Under the pieces are notes generated by a model. That model searched no databases. It was not told where the DNA came from and saw nothing but the letters and a program-made list of their open reading frames with translations. DNA of 64,000 bases from Aliirhizobium wenxiniae (GTDB lineage: Bacteria; Pseudomonadota; Alphaproteobacteria; Rhizobiales; Rhizobiaceae), in the NCBI RefSeq assembly GCF_019511445.1, contig NZ_JAEUAN010000019.1:62001-126000 (forward strand). The letters are read 5' to 3'. Both the position numbers and the translations under genes were made by a program. This document shows positions 1-8,356 of the stretch, piece by piece (position 1 is the first letter of the stretch; each line of letters starts with the position of its first letter).

Positions 1-1033
1 CCATGCACAGCACCGCCGATTCCATAAGCACCGTCACGTCGAGCGGCAGCGATCCGCCCGAGGTCAGCACCCGGCCATCGGCGATCACCGGATTGTCGTC
101 GGAGCGTCCGGTCGCGGCGAGTATCTTGTGGCCGGAAGTCAGTACGCTTTCGAATACGGCACCGAAAACTTGAGGGATCATTCGAAGGCTGAGCGGATCC
201 TGCACATGGGTACCGCTCGGCCAAGCCCAGCCCTGCGAGGCATTCAGCAGCCAGGAGCCGATCATCGCTTCTCGCGCCGTGCCCACATGGGTGACGGCAA
301 GCCAGGGATCGCGCGAGGCACCCATCGCGCCAGCCGCCGCAAGCCCGGTCGCAAGCAGCACGCGCAGCGCGCCGGCCGCGGCTCTGACAGTACGCGCGGC
401 TGCGGCAAAACTGACGGCATTGACGCTGAGCGAAGCGAGACTGTCACGCGGCGCCATGCGCTGCGGTGCAATCCCGGCAGCCGAAAAGGCCTGCAGCGCC
501 GGCATCCGCTTGCCCTGATAGACAGCCTCGCCGACGCCGGTCAGGACGGCGCCGATCTGCCCCATCAGGCCAATGTCTGCGCAACCGATCGAACCCGTGC
601 GGCGAACGACTGGAATGACATCGGCCTCAAGCAGCGCGAGATAACTCTCCACCAATTCCGTCGTGCAGCCGACATAACCGGTCAGCGCGGTATTGACCCG
701 CATTGCAATGGCGTTGCGCACCACCTCTGTCGGAAACGGATCGCCGGTGCCGAAATGATGGGCGCGCACCAGACCGAGATTGAACTGGTCCAGTTCGTCG
801 CTCGACCATTCGACATCCTTCATTGCGCCGACGCCGGTGGTCGCCCCATAGACCGGCATTCCGTCCGCGATCGCCTGTTCGAGCACCGATCGTGCCGCCC
901 GAACCCGCGCCATGCCGTCCGGTTCGGCGCTGACTGCGGCGCGGCCATCGCCGATTACCAGAAGTTCCGCAAAACCGAGCGGTTGCCCGGTCAACTGGAT
1001 GGGAAATTTCGCCTCGGACATCTGCTTTGCCAT
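1..1033 (-). CDS. HAL/PAL-family aromatic amino acid lyase-like protein, partial (C-terminus beyond window)
   Basis: An open frame of 344 codons runs off the left edge. It starts at the ATG at 1033; an in-frame ATG at 1021 is an alternative, and a GGGAG lies just upstream of both. The product aligns by eye with histidine/phenylalanine ammonia-lyases: VYGATTGVGA at residues 61-70 holds the family tyrosine (Y62), followed by NAIAMRVN, LVRAHHFGTG and the downstream SDDNPVI and SGGSLPLDVT motifs. The site where the family carries GS(V/I)GASGDL, whose Ala-Ser-Gly cyclises to the MIO electrophile, reads GSIGCADI here (147-154) and has no second serine. A canonical ammonia-lyase reaction is therefore uncertain. 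It may be a catalytically altered paralogue. The family is clear, the substrate unknown. It is followed on the same strand by nothing visible in the window. Confidence 0.8.
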   Translation of the reverse strand, partial: MAKQMSEAKFPIQLTGQPLGFAELLVIGDGRAAVSAEPDGMARVRAARSVLEQAIADGMPVYGATTGVGAMKDVEWSSDELDQFNLGLVRAHHFGTGDPFPTEVVRNAIAMRVNTALTGYVGCTTELVESYLALLEADVIPVVRRTGSIGCADIGLMGQIGAVLTGVGEAVYQGKRMPALQAFSAAGIAPQRMAPRDSLASLSVNAVSFAAAARTVRAAAGALRVLLATGLAAAGAMGASRDPWLAVTHVGTAREAMIGSWLLNASQGWAWPSGTHVQDPLSLRMIPQVFGAVFESVLTSGHKILAATGRSDDNPVIADGRVLTSGGSLPLDVTVLMESAVLCM

Positions 1034-1104
1034 TCTCCCAGATTATTGGAAATGCGGCCGCGGGATATCCCGAAATGCGAACGGATATGTCGCGCGAAAA
1101 CCCG

Positions 1105-2664
1105 TCAGAGCGTCACGGCGATATAAACGAGCGCTGCCGCAATCACCCACAGCGCCCATCGGCCGTAACGGCTGTGCCGTGCTTCCGCTTTCCCGATCGC
1201 TTCCGCCGTCTCGGCATCGAAACGCAGGCCGTTTTCGCTCATATGGACCAGTTCCTGGTGGAACTTGCCCGTCTGGGCCGCAATCTCCGGTGCCGCCTCT
1301 GCAAGCTTGACGATCGCCTTCAAGCCATCCTTGACGTCGGACGCGATACGTTTCGGTCCGAGATTGTCGCGGATCCAGTCGCCGACGACAGGCTCGGAAG
1401 CCTTCCACATGTTGAAGCGCGGGTTGAGCATGCGCGACACGCCCTCGACCACCACCATCGTCTTCTGCAACAGGATCAGTTCCGGCCGGGTCTGCATCTC
1501 GAAAAGATCGGTCACTTCGAACAGCAGCGCCAGAAGCCGCGCCATCGAGATCGTTTCCGCCGGCTGGCCATGGATCGGCTCGCCGATCGCCCGGATCGCC
1601 TGGGCAAACGCTGCGACATCGTGATGACCGGGCACATAACCGGCTTCGAAATGCACTTCGGCAACGCGCATGTAGTCGCGAGTGATGAAGCCGAACAGGA
1701 TTTCGGCGAGGAACCGCCGTTCCTTTTTGCCGAGCCGCCCGGTTATGCCCATATCGACAGCAACGATCGTGCCGTTGGCTTCAACGAACAGATTGCCCGG
1801 ATGCATGTCGGCATGGAAGAAGCCGTCGCGCAGCGTGTGGCGCAGAAAAGACTGGATCAGCACTTCGGCAAGCTTTTCCAGGTCGTGACCGGCGACACGC
1901 AGCGCCTCGACATCGTTCATCTTGATGCCGTCGATCCACTCCATGGTGATCACGTCGCGGCCGGTCCGTTCCCAGTCGACGGTCGGCACCCGAAAGCCCG
2001 GATCATCCTTGGTGTTTTCGGCAATCTCGGAAAGGGCCGCGGCCTCGAGGCGCAGGTCCATTTCCATCTTGGTCGTCTGTTCCAGTGTGCGAGTCACCTC
2101 GATAGGGCGAAGGCGGCGGCTGGAGGGCAGCAGCCGCTCCTGCATGCGGGCAACCACATACATGCCCTCGATATCATGGGCAAAACGCTGCCGCACGCCC
2201 GGGCGCACGACTTTAACGGCAACCTTCTTGCCCTTGACGGTCGCCGGATGAACCTGCGCGATGGAGGCGGCAGCAATCGGCTCTTCAAACGCCGTATAGA
2301 GGTCTTCGATTGGCCGGCCGAGCGAGGTCTGGATCGCGTTCTTGGCGGCATCCGTCGGGAAAAACGCCATCCGGTCCTGGAGCATGGCAAGATCGACAGC
2401 CCAATCGACGCCGACGACGTCCGGGCGGGTGGCAAGAAACTGGCCGATCTTCACATAGGATGGGCCGAGCCTGTCGACGGCGCGCGTAAGCCTTTCGCTG
2501 CGCGCCTGCTTCTTGGCGCGAAAGCGCGCCAGCGGCTCCAGCATCGATTTGGCAAAGCCGACAGCCGGCGGCATGTCTTCGGTCGGAAGCGCGGAAACCA
2601 CGCCTTCGCGGACAAGGACCCAGCCGACACGGGCGAGCCGGAAATAGGCGCCGATCGTGCTCAT
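1105..2664 (-). CDS. ubiB: UbiB, ADCK-type protein kinase-like factor of ubiquinone biosynthesis
   Basis: 519 residues, normal family length. It carries the UbiB/COQ8 signatures: the KxGQ motif KIGQF at 72-76, an alanine-rich nucleotide loop AAASIAQVH at 131-139 in place of a Gly-rich loop, the lysine in VAVKV near 151, and the catalytic-loop and metal motifs DMHPGN (286-291) and DMG near 304. A hydrophobic anchor lies at the very C-terminus (about 501-518). The family is an atypical ATPase/kinase needed for assembly or activity of the membrane-associated ubiquinone complex. The start is 4 bp after the ubiE stop, so the two are almost certainly one operon, transcribed leftward. Confidence 0.95.
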   Translation of the reverse strand: MSTIGAYFRLARVGWVLVREGVVSALPTEDMPPAVGFAKSMLEPLARFRAKKQARSERLTRAVDRLGPSYVKIGQFLATRPDVVGVDWAVDLAMLQDRMAFFPTDAAKNAIQTSLGRPIEDLYTAFEEPIAAASIAQVHPATVKGKKVAVKVVRPGVRQRFAHDIEGMYVVARMQERLLPSSRRLRPIEVTRTLEQTTKMEMDLRLEAAALSEIAENTKDDPGFRVPTVDWERTGRDVITMEWIDGIKMNDVEALRVAGHDLEKLAEVLIQSFLRHTLRDGFFHADMHPGNLFVEANGTIVAVDMGITGRLGKKERRFLAEILFGFITRDYMRVAEVHFEAGYVPGHHDVAAFAQAIRAIGEPIHGQPAETISMARLLALLFEVTDLFEMQTRPELILLQKTMVVVEGVSRMLNPRFNMWKASEPVVGDWIRDNLGPKRIASDVKDGLKAIVKLAEAAPEIAAQTGKFHQELVHMSENGLRFDAETAEAIGKAEARHSRYGRWALWVIAAALVYIAVTL

Positions 2665-2668
2665 GCGC

Positions 2669-3445
2669 TCAAAGCTTCCAGCCGGAATGCAGCGCGGCGA
2701 TGCCGCCGGTGTAATTGGTATAGCTCACGCGTGAAAAACCGGCGGTGCGGATCATCGTGGCGAAATTCTCCTGGTTGGGGAATTTGCGGATGGACTCCAC
2801 CAGATACTGGTAGGGCTCGGCGTCGCCGGTGATCATCTTGCCGAATTGCGGGATCGCCTTGAACGACCACTCTTCGTAAAACTTGTCGAGCAGCGGCATT
2901 TCGACTTCGGAAAATTCCAGAACCAGAAGACGCCCGCCACGCTTCAGGACGCGATAGGCCTCGGACAGCGCCACATCGATGCGCGGCACGTTGCGGATGC
3001 CGAAGGCGACGGTATAGGCATCGAAGGAATTGTTTTCGAAAGGCAGCGATTCCGCGTTGGCCTCGACGAAATCGAGATTGTCGGAAAGCTTCTTCTTCGC
3101 CGCGCGTTCTGCGCCGACGGCCAGCATCGAGCCGTTGATATCGAGCACGGTCGTATGCGCCTTGCGGCCGGAAGCCTCGACGATGCGGAAGGCGATATCG
3201 CCGGTGCCGCCGGCAACGTCGAGCGTCTTGTAGCCTTCTTCCTTGCGTGGAGAGAGCGAGGCGATCATCGCATCCTTCCAGACGCGGTGCATGCCGGCCG
3301 ACATCACGTCGTTCATGATGTCGTAGCGCTTGGCGACCTTGTGGAAGACGTCGTTGACCAGGCCCTGCTTTTCTCCGTCGGCCACCTGGCGGAAGCCATA
3401 GGAGGTTTCCATTCCGCCATGGGCGCCGGTTCGGGCTTCGGTCAT
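2669..3445 (-). CDS. ubiE: UbiE, ubiquinone/menaquinone C-methyltransferase
   Basis: 258 residues. SAM-dependent C-methylation of 2-polyprenyl-6-methoxy-benzoquinol in ubiquinone synthesis (and demethylmenaquinone in species that have it). Visible motifs are FHKVAKRYDIMNDVMS near the N-terminus, the SAM-binding motif LDVAGGTGD (75-83), the UbiE signature FGIRNVPRID, and GGRLLVLEFSE. The start ATG at 3445 is preceded by AAGGAGT. Translation of ubiB follows after 4 bp. mutM is divergent, with about 150 bp between the two starts, the arrangement commonly seen in rhizobia. Nothing unusual. Confidence 0.96.
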   Translation of the reverse strand: MTEARTGAHGGMETSYGFRQVADGEKQGLVNDVFHKVAKRYDIMNDVMSAGMHRVWKDAMIASLSPRKEEGYKTLDVAGGTGDIAFRIVEASGRKAHTTVLDINGSMLAVGAERAAKKKLSDNLDFVEANAESLPFENNSFDAYTVAFGIRNVPRIDVALSEAYRVLKRGGRLLVLEFSEVEMPLLDKFYEEWSFKAIPQFGKMITGDAEPYQYLVESIRKFPNQENFATMIRTAGFSRVSYTNYTGGIAALHSGWKL

Positions 3446-3596
3446 CGGTTACTCCTTAACGTCTTGTCCTTGAGCCTTCGATGGTAGCGAAACCGATTGT
3501 GGATCGCTATGTGGTGGATGGCCCGGTCGGTAAATCAATTGTCCGTCCGGTCTATAGATCACCGGCGCGGTTGTTGAAACAGGAAGTTAGGTATCC

Positions 3597-4475
3597 ATGC
3601 CCGAATTGCCAGAGGTCGAAACCGTCAGACGCGGGCTTGCCCCGGTCATGGAAGGCGCGCTCGTGACGCAGCTTCAGCAGAACCGCCCGGATCTGCGCTT
3701 TCCGCTGCCGGAAGCCTTCGCCGAAAGGGTCTCCGGCCGCCGCATCATCTCGCTTGGTCGCCGTGCGAAATATCTGCTGATCGATCTGGAAGACGACCTG
3801 ACCCTGATCAGCCATCTCGGCATGTCCGGCTCGTTCCGTATCGAGGATGAAGTTCAGGGCGACTTTCACCATGCTCGCTCTAAGGACAGCAAGCACGATC
3901 ACGTCATCTTCCATGTCGAGCGCGACGGAAGAGGGCAAAAGGTCATCTATAACGACCCGCGCCGTTTCGGCTTCATGCATCTGTGGAAGCGCAGCGAACT
4001 CGATCTCTACCCGGCCTTTGCCGAGCTCGGCCCGGAGCCGACCGGCAATGCGCTCGATGCCGATTATCTGGCTGGACGCCTGAGCGGCAAGAGCCAGCCG
4101 CTGAAAGGCGCGCTGCTCGATCAGACGGTCATCGCCGGTCTCGGCAATATCTATGTCTGCGAAGCCCTGTGGCGATCGCACCTGTCGCCGAAGCGCCAGT
4201 CGGGCACGCTGGTCACGCCCAAGGGCAAACCGAAAAAGGAATTGCTGGCGCTGACCGAGGCTATCCGCGCCGTCATCGCCGACGCGATTGCCGCTGGTGG
4301 ATCGTCGCTGCGCGACCATATCCAGACAGATGGATCGCTCGGTTATTTCCAGCATTCTTTCTCCGTCTATGATCGCGAGGGCGGGGCTTGCCGCATGCCG
4401 GGATGCAACGGTACCGTTACCCGCATCACGCAATCCGGCCGATCAACCTTCTATTGTCAGGTCTGCCAGACTTAA
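3597..4475 (+). CDS. mutM: Formamidopyrimidine-DNA glycosylase
   Basis: 292 residues. Base-excision repair enzyme removing 8-oxoguanine and formamidopyrimidines, with AP-lyase activity. The N-terminus MPELPEVETVRRGL gives the catalytic Pro1 (after Met removal) and Glu2. The helix-two-turn-helix region contains the family motif GLGNIYVCE. The C-terminus has the SLRDHIQTDGSLGYFQ segment and a four-cysteine zinc finger (C-x4-C ... C-x2-C) ending at the last residues. A mid-protein insertion containing DDLTLISHLGMSGSF is normal. It stands alone between divergent ubiE and the enoyl-CoA hydratase 28 bp downstream, which it may be cotranscribed with. Confidence 0.97.
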   Translation: MPELPEVETVRRGLAPVMEGALVTQLQQNRPDLRFPLPEAFAERVSGRRIISLGRRAKYLLIDLEDDLTLISHLGMSGSFRIEDEVQGDFHHARSKDSKHDHVIFHVERDGRGQKVIYNDPRRFGFMHLWKRSELDLYPAFAELGPEPTGNALDADYLAGRLSGKSQPLKGALLDQTVIAGLGNIYVCEALWRSHLSPKRQSGTLVTPKGKPKKELLALTEAIRAVIADAIAAGGSSLRDHIQTDGSLGYFQHSFSVYDREGGACRMPGCNGTVTRITQSGRSTFYCQVCQT

Positions 4476-4503
4476 GCCGATAACGACTTGGGAGGACACT
4501 TCT

Positions 4504-5289
4504 ATGGCTCTTGAAACCGATTTTGAAACCATCCTGACGGAAACCCGTGGCGCGGTGGCGATCATCACGCTGAACCGCCCCAAGGCACTCAATGCGCTGA
4601 ATTCGGTCGTCATGGGCGAACTGACGGCGGCCCTGAGCGCCTATGACAAGGACGAGAGCGTTGCTGTTGTCGTCCTCACCGGCTCCGAAAAGGCCTTCGC
4701 CGCCGGCGCCGATATCAAGGAAATGCAGTCGCTCGAATTCGTCGATGCCTATGTCGGCGATTTCATTTCAGGCTGGGATGCCGTGGCGACTTTCCGCAAG
4801 CCGCTGATCGCTGCCGTCTCGGGCTTTGCACTGGGTGGCGGCTGCGAGCTCGCCATGATGTGTGACTTCATCATCGCCTCGGAGACGGCAAAGTTCGGTC
4901 AGCCGGAGATAACCCTCGGCGTCATTCCGGGCATGGGCGGCTCGCAGCGCCTCACCCGCGCCGTCGGCAAGTCCAAGGCGATGGATATGGTCCTGACCGG
5001 CCGGATGATGGATGCAGCGGAGGCGGAGCGCGCGGGACTCGTATCGCGTGTGGTCGAGGCCGAAAAACTGATGGACGAGGCACTGGCTGCCGCGGCGAAG
5101 ATTGCGGCCTTCCCGCGTGCCGCCACGCTGATGGCCAAGGAGGCCGTCAACCGGTCGTTTGAGGCCACACTCACCGAAGGGCTGCGTTTCGAACGTCGCA
5201 TATTCCAGTCGCTGTTTGCCACCTCCGACCAGAAGGAAGGCATGGCCGCCTTTGTCGAAAAGCGCAAACCCGCCTTTTCCAATAGGTAG
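4504..5289 (+). CDS. Enoyl-CoA hydratase (crotonase family)
   Basis: 261 residues. The start ATG at 4504 follows GGGAGGAC at good spacing; upstream in-frame starts lie inside mutM and are not needed. The crotonase fold is evident: oxyanion-hole motif AAGADIKEM near 66-74, GFALGGGCELAMMCD with the catalytic Glu at 115, and the second catalytic Glu at 135 in FGQPEITLGVIPGMGG. Both glutamates of true enoyl-CoA hydratases are present, so hydration of trans-2-enoyl-CoA in beta-oxidation (or of short acyl-CoAs in amino acid breakdown) is the likely reaction. The chain-length specificity cannot be read. It is a stand-alone hydratase, not fused to a dehydrogenase. Confidence 0.93.
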   Translation: MALETDFETILTETRGAVAIITLNRPKALNALNSVVMGELTAALSAYDKDESVAVVVLTGSEKAFAAGADIKEMQSLEFVDAYVGDFISGWDAVATFRKPLIAAVSGFALGGGCELAMMCDFIIASETAKFGQPEITLGVIPGMGGSQRLTRAVGKSKAMDMVLTGRMMDAAEAERAGLVSRVVEAEKLMDEALAAAAKIAAFPRAATLMAKEAVNRSFEATLTEGLRFERRIFQSLFATSDQKEGMAAFVEKRKPAFSNR

Positions 5290-5305
5290 AGGCTTAAAAA
5301 GCGCG

Positions 5306-5334
5306 TTGACTGGGGCGGGTATTCCCGCTATATG
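5306..5334 (+). promoter_or_regulatory. Sigma-70-type promoter of rpsT
   Basis: TTGACT at 5306-5311, a 17-base spacer, and TATATG at 5329-5334. It lies 123 bases before the rpsT start and implies a leader of about 115 nt. Spacing and hexamers fit the vegetative consensus well. Confidence 0.6.
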
Positions 5335-5456
5335 CCCGCCCACAGTTGGGAAAGCCTCTTCACGGCTTCCTCTATTGCTCCCGAATTGCTGGATGATGGG
5401 TCGCAGGACCGGCGGCAACGGTGGAGTGTTGGTTCGAATTCGTAGAGAGGCATGAA

Positions 5457-5723
5457 ATGGCCAATACAACTTCGGCGAAAAAAGCGACCCGCAAGATCGC
5501 TCGCCGCACCGCAGTCAACAAGGCTCGCCGTTCGCGCGTTCGCGGCTTCATCCGTAAGGTTGAAGAAGCCATCGCAACCGGTGATGTGGCTGTTGCTGCA
5601 GAAGCACTCAAGGCTGCTCAGCCTGAGATCGCTCGCGCCGCTACCAAGGGCGTTCTTCACAGCAACACGGCATCCCGCAAGGTGTCCCGTCTTGCTGCTC
5701 GCGTGAAGGCACTTTCCGCCTAA
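5457..5723 (+). CDS. rpsT: 30S ribosomal protein S20
   Basis: 88 residues, the normal length. The start is the ATG at 5457 behind AGAGAGG; an in-frame ATG at 5421 would add 12 residues foreign to the family. The sequence begins MANTTSAKKATRKIARRT and is rich in Lys, Arg and Ala along long helices, as in S20, which binds the 16S rRNA 5' domain. It has its own promoter (5306-5334) and a strong terminator directly after it. Placement of rpsT immediately before dnaA is typical of Rhizobiales. Confidence 0.98.
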   Translation: MANTTSAKKATRKIARRTAVNKARRSRVRGFIRKVEEAIATGDVAVAAEALKAAQPEIARAATKGVLHSNTASRKVSRLAARVKALSA

Positions 5724-5747
5724 GCCGGCTATCAATATCAAAGTTTT

Positions 5748-5780
5748 AAGAAAGCCTGGTCTAACGACCGGGCTTTCTTT
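5748..5780 (+). terminator. Rho-independent terminator of rpsT
   Basis: A 14-bp stem (5748-5761 with 5766-5779, one T-G wobble) closes a 4-base TAAC loop. The 3' arm ends in CTTTCTTT. It lies 25 bases after the rpsT stop and separates rpsT from the dnaA leader. Confidence 0.8.
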
Positions 5781-6544
5781 GATTCTGCCTTTTCAATCAA
5801 TCGTTGTCCGGCTCAATAACGGTTTCGTGTCATATGCGTGACAAGAAAAATGAAGCTTTATTAGTGACTTACGGCGAGTAGTTGCCTTTTTGCCTTCAAT
5901 CGGCATGGGGCAAATGACGACAAAATTGAGTCAAGCGAATTTTTATTTTTCTTCTGAATCGCGATGGTTGTGACTGGCCAAATTTGAATCCCATTGATTC
6001 AACAGCGATTCTTTTCTCGCGCTCCTGCGACATTCAAAACACGCGCCAAGAGTCAACGCCCGGCGCTTAATTTTGGGTAAAAAACGCTGTTGATCTTGCC
6101 GGGTGATCCTGCCTAAATGGCTTCCAGCAAGGGGCTCGGGGACAACTTCAGGAGCTTTCGCTGGCAGTCTCAATCACGAGAAGGTCGCGGTGGTTCCATG
6201 TTCTTTGCTGCGGGATAAATACTCCCGTTTTCCATAAACTCAGGGTTGCAAACCGAAAAGTGTATGCTTTCCGGCGGCAGTCCTTTTGTGTCCGCGGATC
6301 ACCTCGGTGGTTTTGTCGGACATCGATGAATGATGTCTCGTACGAGGATGAGGCATCAGGAGATCCCATATTGACCGGTCTGAATGAGGCGGACCGGAAG
6401 ATGAGTTTCGTTCTGGCGGACGAAGCTGGGAACAATGAGGAGACGAATTAGGGTCCTTCCTTCACGGGAAAGGCCTCAGTGAAATTTAAGACTATGTCTG
6501 GCGAAATAAGTTCGCCGGGCTTCCATTCAGAAGGCGGCAAATTA
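5781..6544 (+). other. Long non-coding leader/promoter region of dnaA with GANTC cluster
   Basis: About 760 bases without a convincing gene. It holds GANTC sites at 5781-5785, 5928-5932, 5956-5960, 5986-5990, 5996-6000, 6007-6011 and 6050-6054, six of them within 127 bases. GANTC is the target of the cell-cycle methylase CcrM of alphaproteobacteria. I see no 9-mer close to the DnaA box TTATCCACA, so an origin is not supported. Short open frames on both strands (for example 6260-6451 on +) lack family features; I do not call them. Confidence 0.6.
6090..6118 (+). promoter_or_regulatory. Possible dnaA promoter
   Basis: TTGATC at 6090-6095, a 17-base spacer and CTAAAT at 6113-6118, just downstream of the GANTC cluster. 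It would give a leader of roughly 420 nt before dnaA. This is a pattern match only. Confidence 0.25.
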
Positions 6545-8119
6545 ATGCAGATCAATACCGTATCGACACGGGCACTTGGTGATAGCGACCGTGCGCGGCA
6601 GGGATTCGATACAGTTTGCTCCCAAGCGGCAGGGGAAACAGCGGAAATGCAGCATGATGCTCTTTTCGAGCGGTTCAGCACGCGATTGAAGGCGCAGGTT
6701 GGTCAGGATGTTTATGCAAGTTGGTTCGCGCGTCTTAAGCTTCATTCTGTATCCAAGAGCGTTGTCAGGCTCACCGTTCCGACGACTTTTCTGAAATCCT
6801 GGATCAACAACCGTTATCTTGACCTGATCGAGTCTCTCTTCAAGGAAGAAGACAAGGAAATTCTCAAGGTGGAAATTCTGGTCCGTAGCGCAAGCCGGGT
6901 CGTGAAGGCTCCGGGCGCTGTTGAACAGCGGCCTGCACCTGTCGAGAACAACACGACGGCCAATTTCAATCGCGCTTCTCAGCCGCGTGAAATCGGCAAG
7001 ATCGCGGCCTTCCCGGCACCTGTGGCTGCGGCATCGTCTGCAACGCGCAGCGGACAATCCGGCCAGCTCTTCGGTTCACCTCTCGATAGCCGTTACACGT
7101 TCGAGACCTATATCGAAGGCTCTTCCAACCGCGTGGCGCTTGCCGCGGCCAAGACGATTGCGGAAGCCGGTGCCGGCGCCGTGCGCTTCAACCCGCTTTT
7201 CATTCATTCGAATGTCGGCCTGGGCAAGACGCATCTTCTTCAGGCGATCGCCAATGCTGCCGTCGGCAGCAATCGCAATCCGCGTGTCGTTTATCTGACG
7301 GCTGAATATTTCATGTGGCGTTTCGCAACCGCGATCCGCGACAATGATGCCCTGACGCTGAAAGATAGCCTGCGCAATATCGATCTCCTGATCATCGACG
7401 ACATGCAGTTCCTGCAGGGCAAGATGATCCAGAACGAATTCTGCCACCTCTTGAACATGCTGCTCGACAGCGCCAAGCAGGTCGTGGTTGCTGCGGACCG
7501 TGCACCTTGGGAACTGGAATCGCTCGATCCGCGCGTCCGTTCGCGTCTCCAGGGCGGTGTTGCCATCGAACTGGAATCCCCGGAATACGAAATGCGTCTG
7601 GAAATGCTGAAAGGTCGCCTGAGCGCGGCCAAGCAGGATGACCCGTCGCTTGATATTCCGGCCGAGATTTTGAGCCACGTCGCCCGCAACGTCGCCAGCA
7701 GCGGCCGTGAACTGGAAGGCGCTTTCAACCAGCTCCTGTTCCGTCGTTCCTTCGAGCCGTCGCTCTCCATCGAGCGTGTTGATGAGCTTCTGGCCCATCT
7801 CGTGGGCGCCGGCGAAGCCAAGCGTGTCCGCATCGAGGATATCCAGCGCATCGTTGCCCGTCACTATAACGTGTCGCGCCAGGAACTGGTGTCGAACCGG
7901 CGTACCCGCGTCATCGTCAAGCCGCGCCAGATCGCCATGTATCTGGCCAAGACCATGACGCCGCGTTCCTTCCCGGAAATCGGCCGTCGTTTTGGCGGAC
8001 GTGACCATACGACCGTTCTTCACGCTGTGCGCAAGATCGAGGAGCTGATCGGTGACGACAGCAAGCTTGGCCACGAAGTCGAGCTCTTGAAGCGTCTGAT
8101 CAATGAGAACAATGCTTGA
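6545..8119 (+). CDS. dnaA: Chromosomal replication initiator DnaA
   Basis: 524 residues from the chosen ATG at 6545 (AAGGCGG upstream). The start is ambiguous: a GTG at 6479 behind GGGAAAGG gives 546 residues, and the ATG at 6647, where the conserved domain I segment HDALFERFSTRLKAQVG begins, gives 490. Domain I is followed by a variable Ala/Pro-rich linker, then the AAA+ domain with Walker A SNVGLGKTHLL and Walker B DLLIIDDMQF, and the C-terminal DNA-binding domain with the DnaA signature around FGGRDHTTVLHAVRKIE. DnaA-ATP opens the origin and also acts as a transcription factor. A long leader with clustered CcrM sites suggests cell-cycle control of expression. Confidence 0.97.
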   Translation: MQINTVSTRALGDSDRARQGFDTVCSQAAGETAEMQHDALFERFSTRLKAQVGQDVYASWFARLKLHSVSKSVVRLTVPTTFLKSWINNRYLDLIESLFKEEDKEILKVEILVRSASRVVKAPGAVEQRPAPVENNTTANFNRASQPREIGKIAAFPAPVAAASSATRSGQSGQLFGSPLDSRYTFETYIEGSSNRVALAAAKTIAEAGAGAVRFNPLFIHSNVGLGKTHLLQAIANAAVGSNRNPRVVYLTAEYFMWRFATAIRDNDALTLKDSLRNIDLLIIDDMQFLQGKMIQNEFCHLLNMLLDSAKQVVVAADRAPWELESLDPRVRSRLQGGVAIELESPEYEMRLEMLKGRLSAAKQDDPSLDIPAEILSHVARNVASSGRELEGAFNQLLFRRSFEPSLSIERVDELLAHLVGAGEAKRVRIEDIQRIVARHYNVSRQELVSNRRTRVIVKPRQIAMYLAKTMTPRSFPEIGRRFGGRDHTTVLHAVRKIEELIGDDSKLGHEVELLKRLINENNA

Positions 8120-8150
8120 TCGGCTGCTGAGCCAAATTTGAAGATCGGAT

Positions 8151-8181
8151 GGGTCGTTCCGCAGGGAGCGGCCCATTTTTT
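8151..8181 (+). terminator. Rho-independent terminator of dnaA
   Basis: A 10-bp stem, 8151-8160 with 8165-8174 (two T-G wobbles), GCAG loop, followed by a T6 run at 8176-8181. It lies 31 bases after the dnaA stop. Confidence 0.8.
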
Positions 8182-8356
8182 CTTTCGCGAGCCAGGGCGA
8201 TATAAAGATGGTCTCTTGACGAGTTGAGCCTGCGCGCCGAACCTCTGGAAAAATACCGGTGATAGAGCAAGAGGCTCCGCATGTTCCTGTTATCCATTGC
8301 AATAGCCTTTGCTGCTTTCGGCACGAAATTGCGTCTGGCTTTGCGGTGAGGGGACA

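Noticed and set aside
5430..5442. GGTTCGAATTC resembling a tRNA T-arm
   Set aside because: No acceptor, D or anticodon arms can be formed around it; it lies in the rpsT leader.
6260..6451. 63-codon frame upstream of dnaA
   Set aside because: No ribosome site or family resemblance, and a shadow frame exists on the other strand. It is kept only as a possible leader peptide in the findings.
5781..6544. Chromosomal origin (oriC) next to dnaA
   Set aside because: No 9-mer close to TTATCCACA or an AT-rich unwinding block was found, and in Rhizobiaceae the origin lies near hemE and not at dnaA. The GANTC cluster is better explained as dnaA control.
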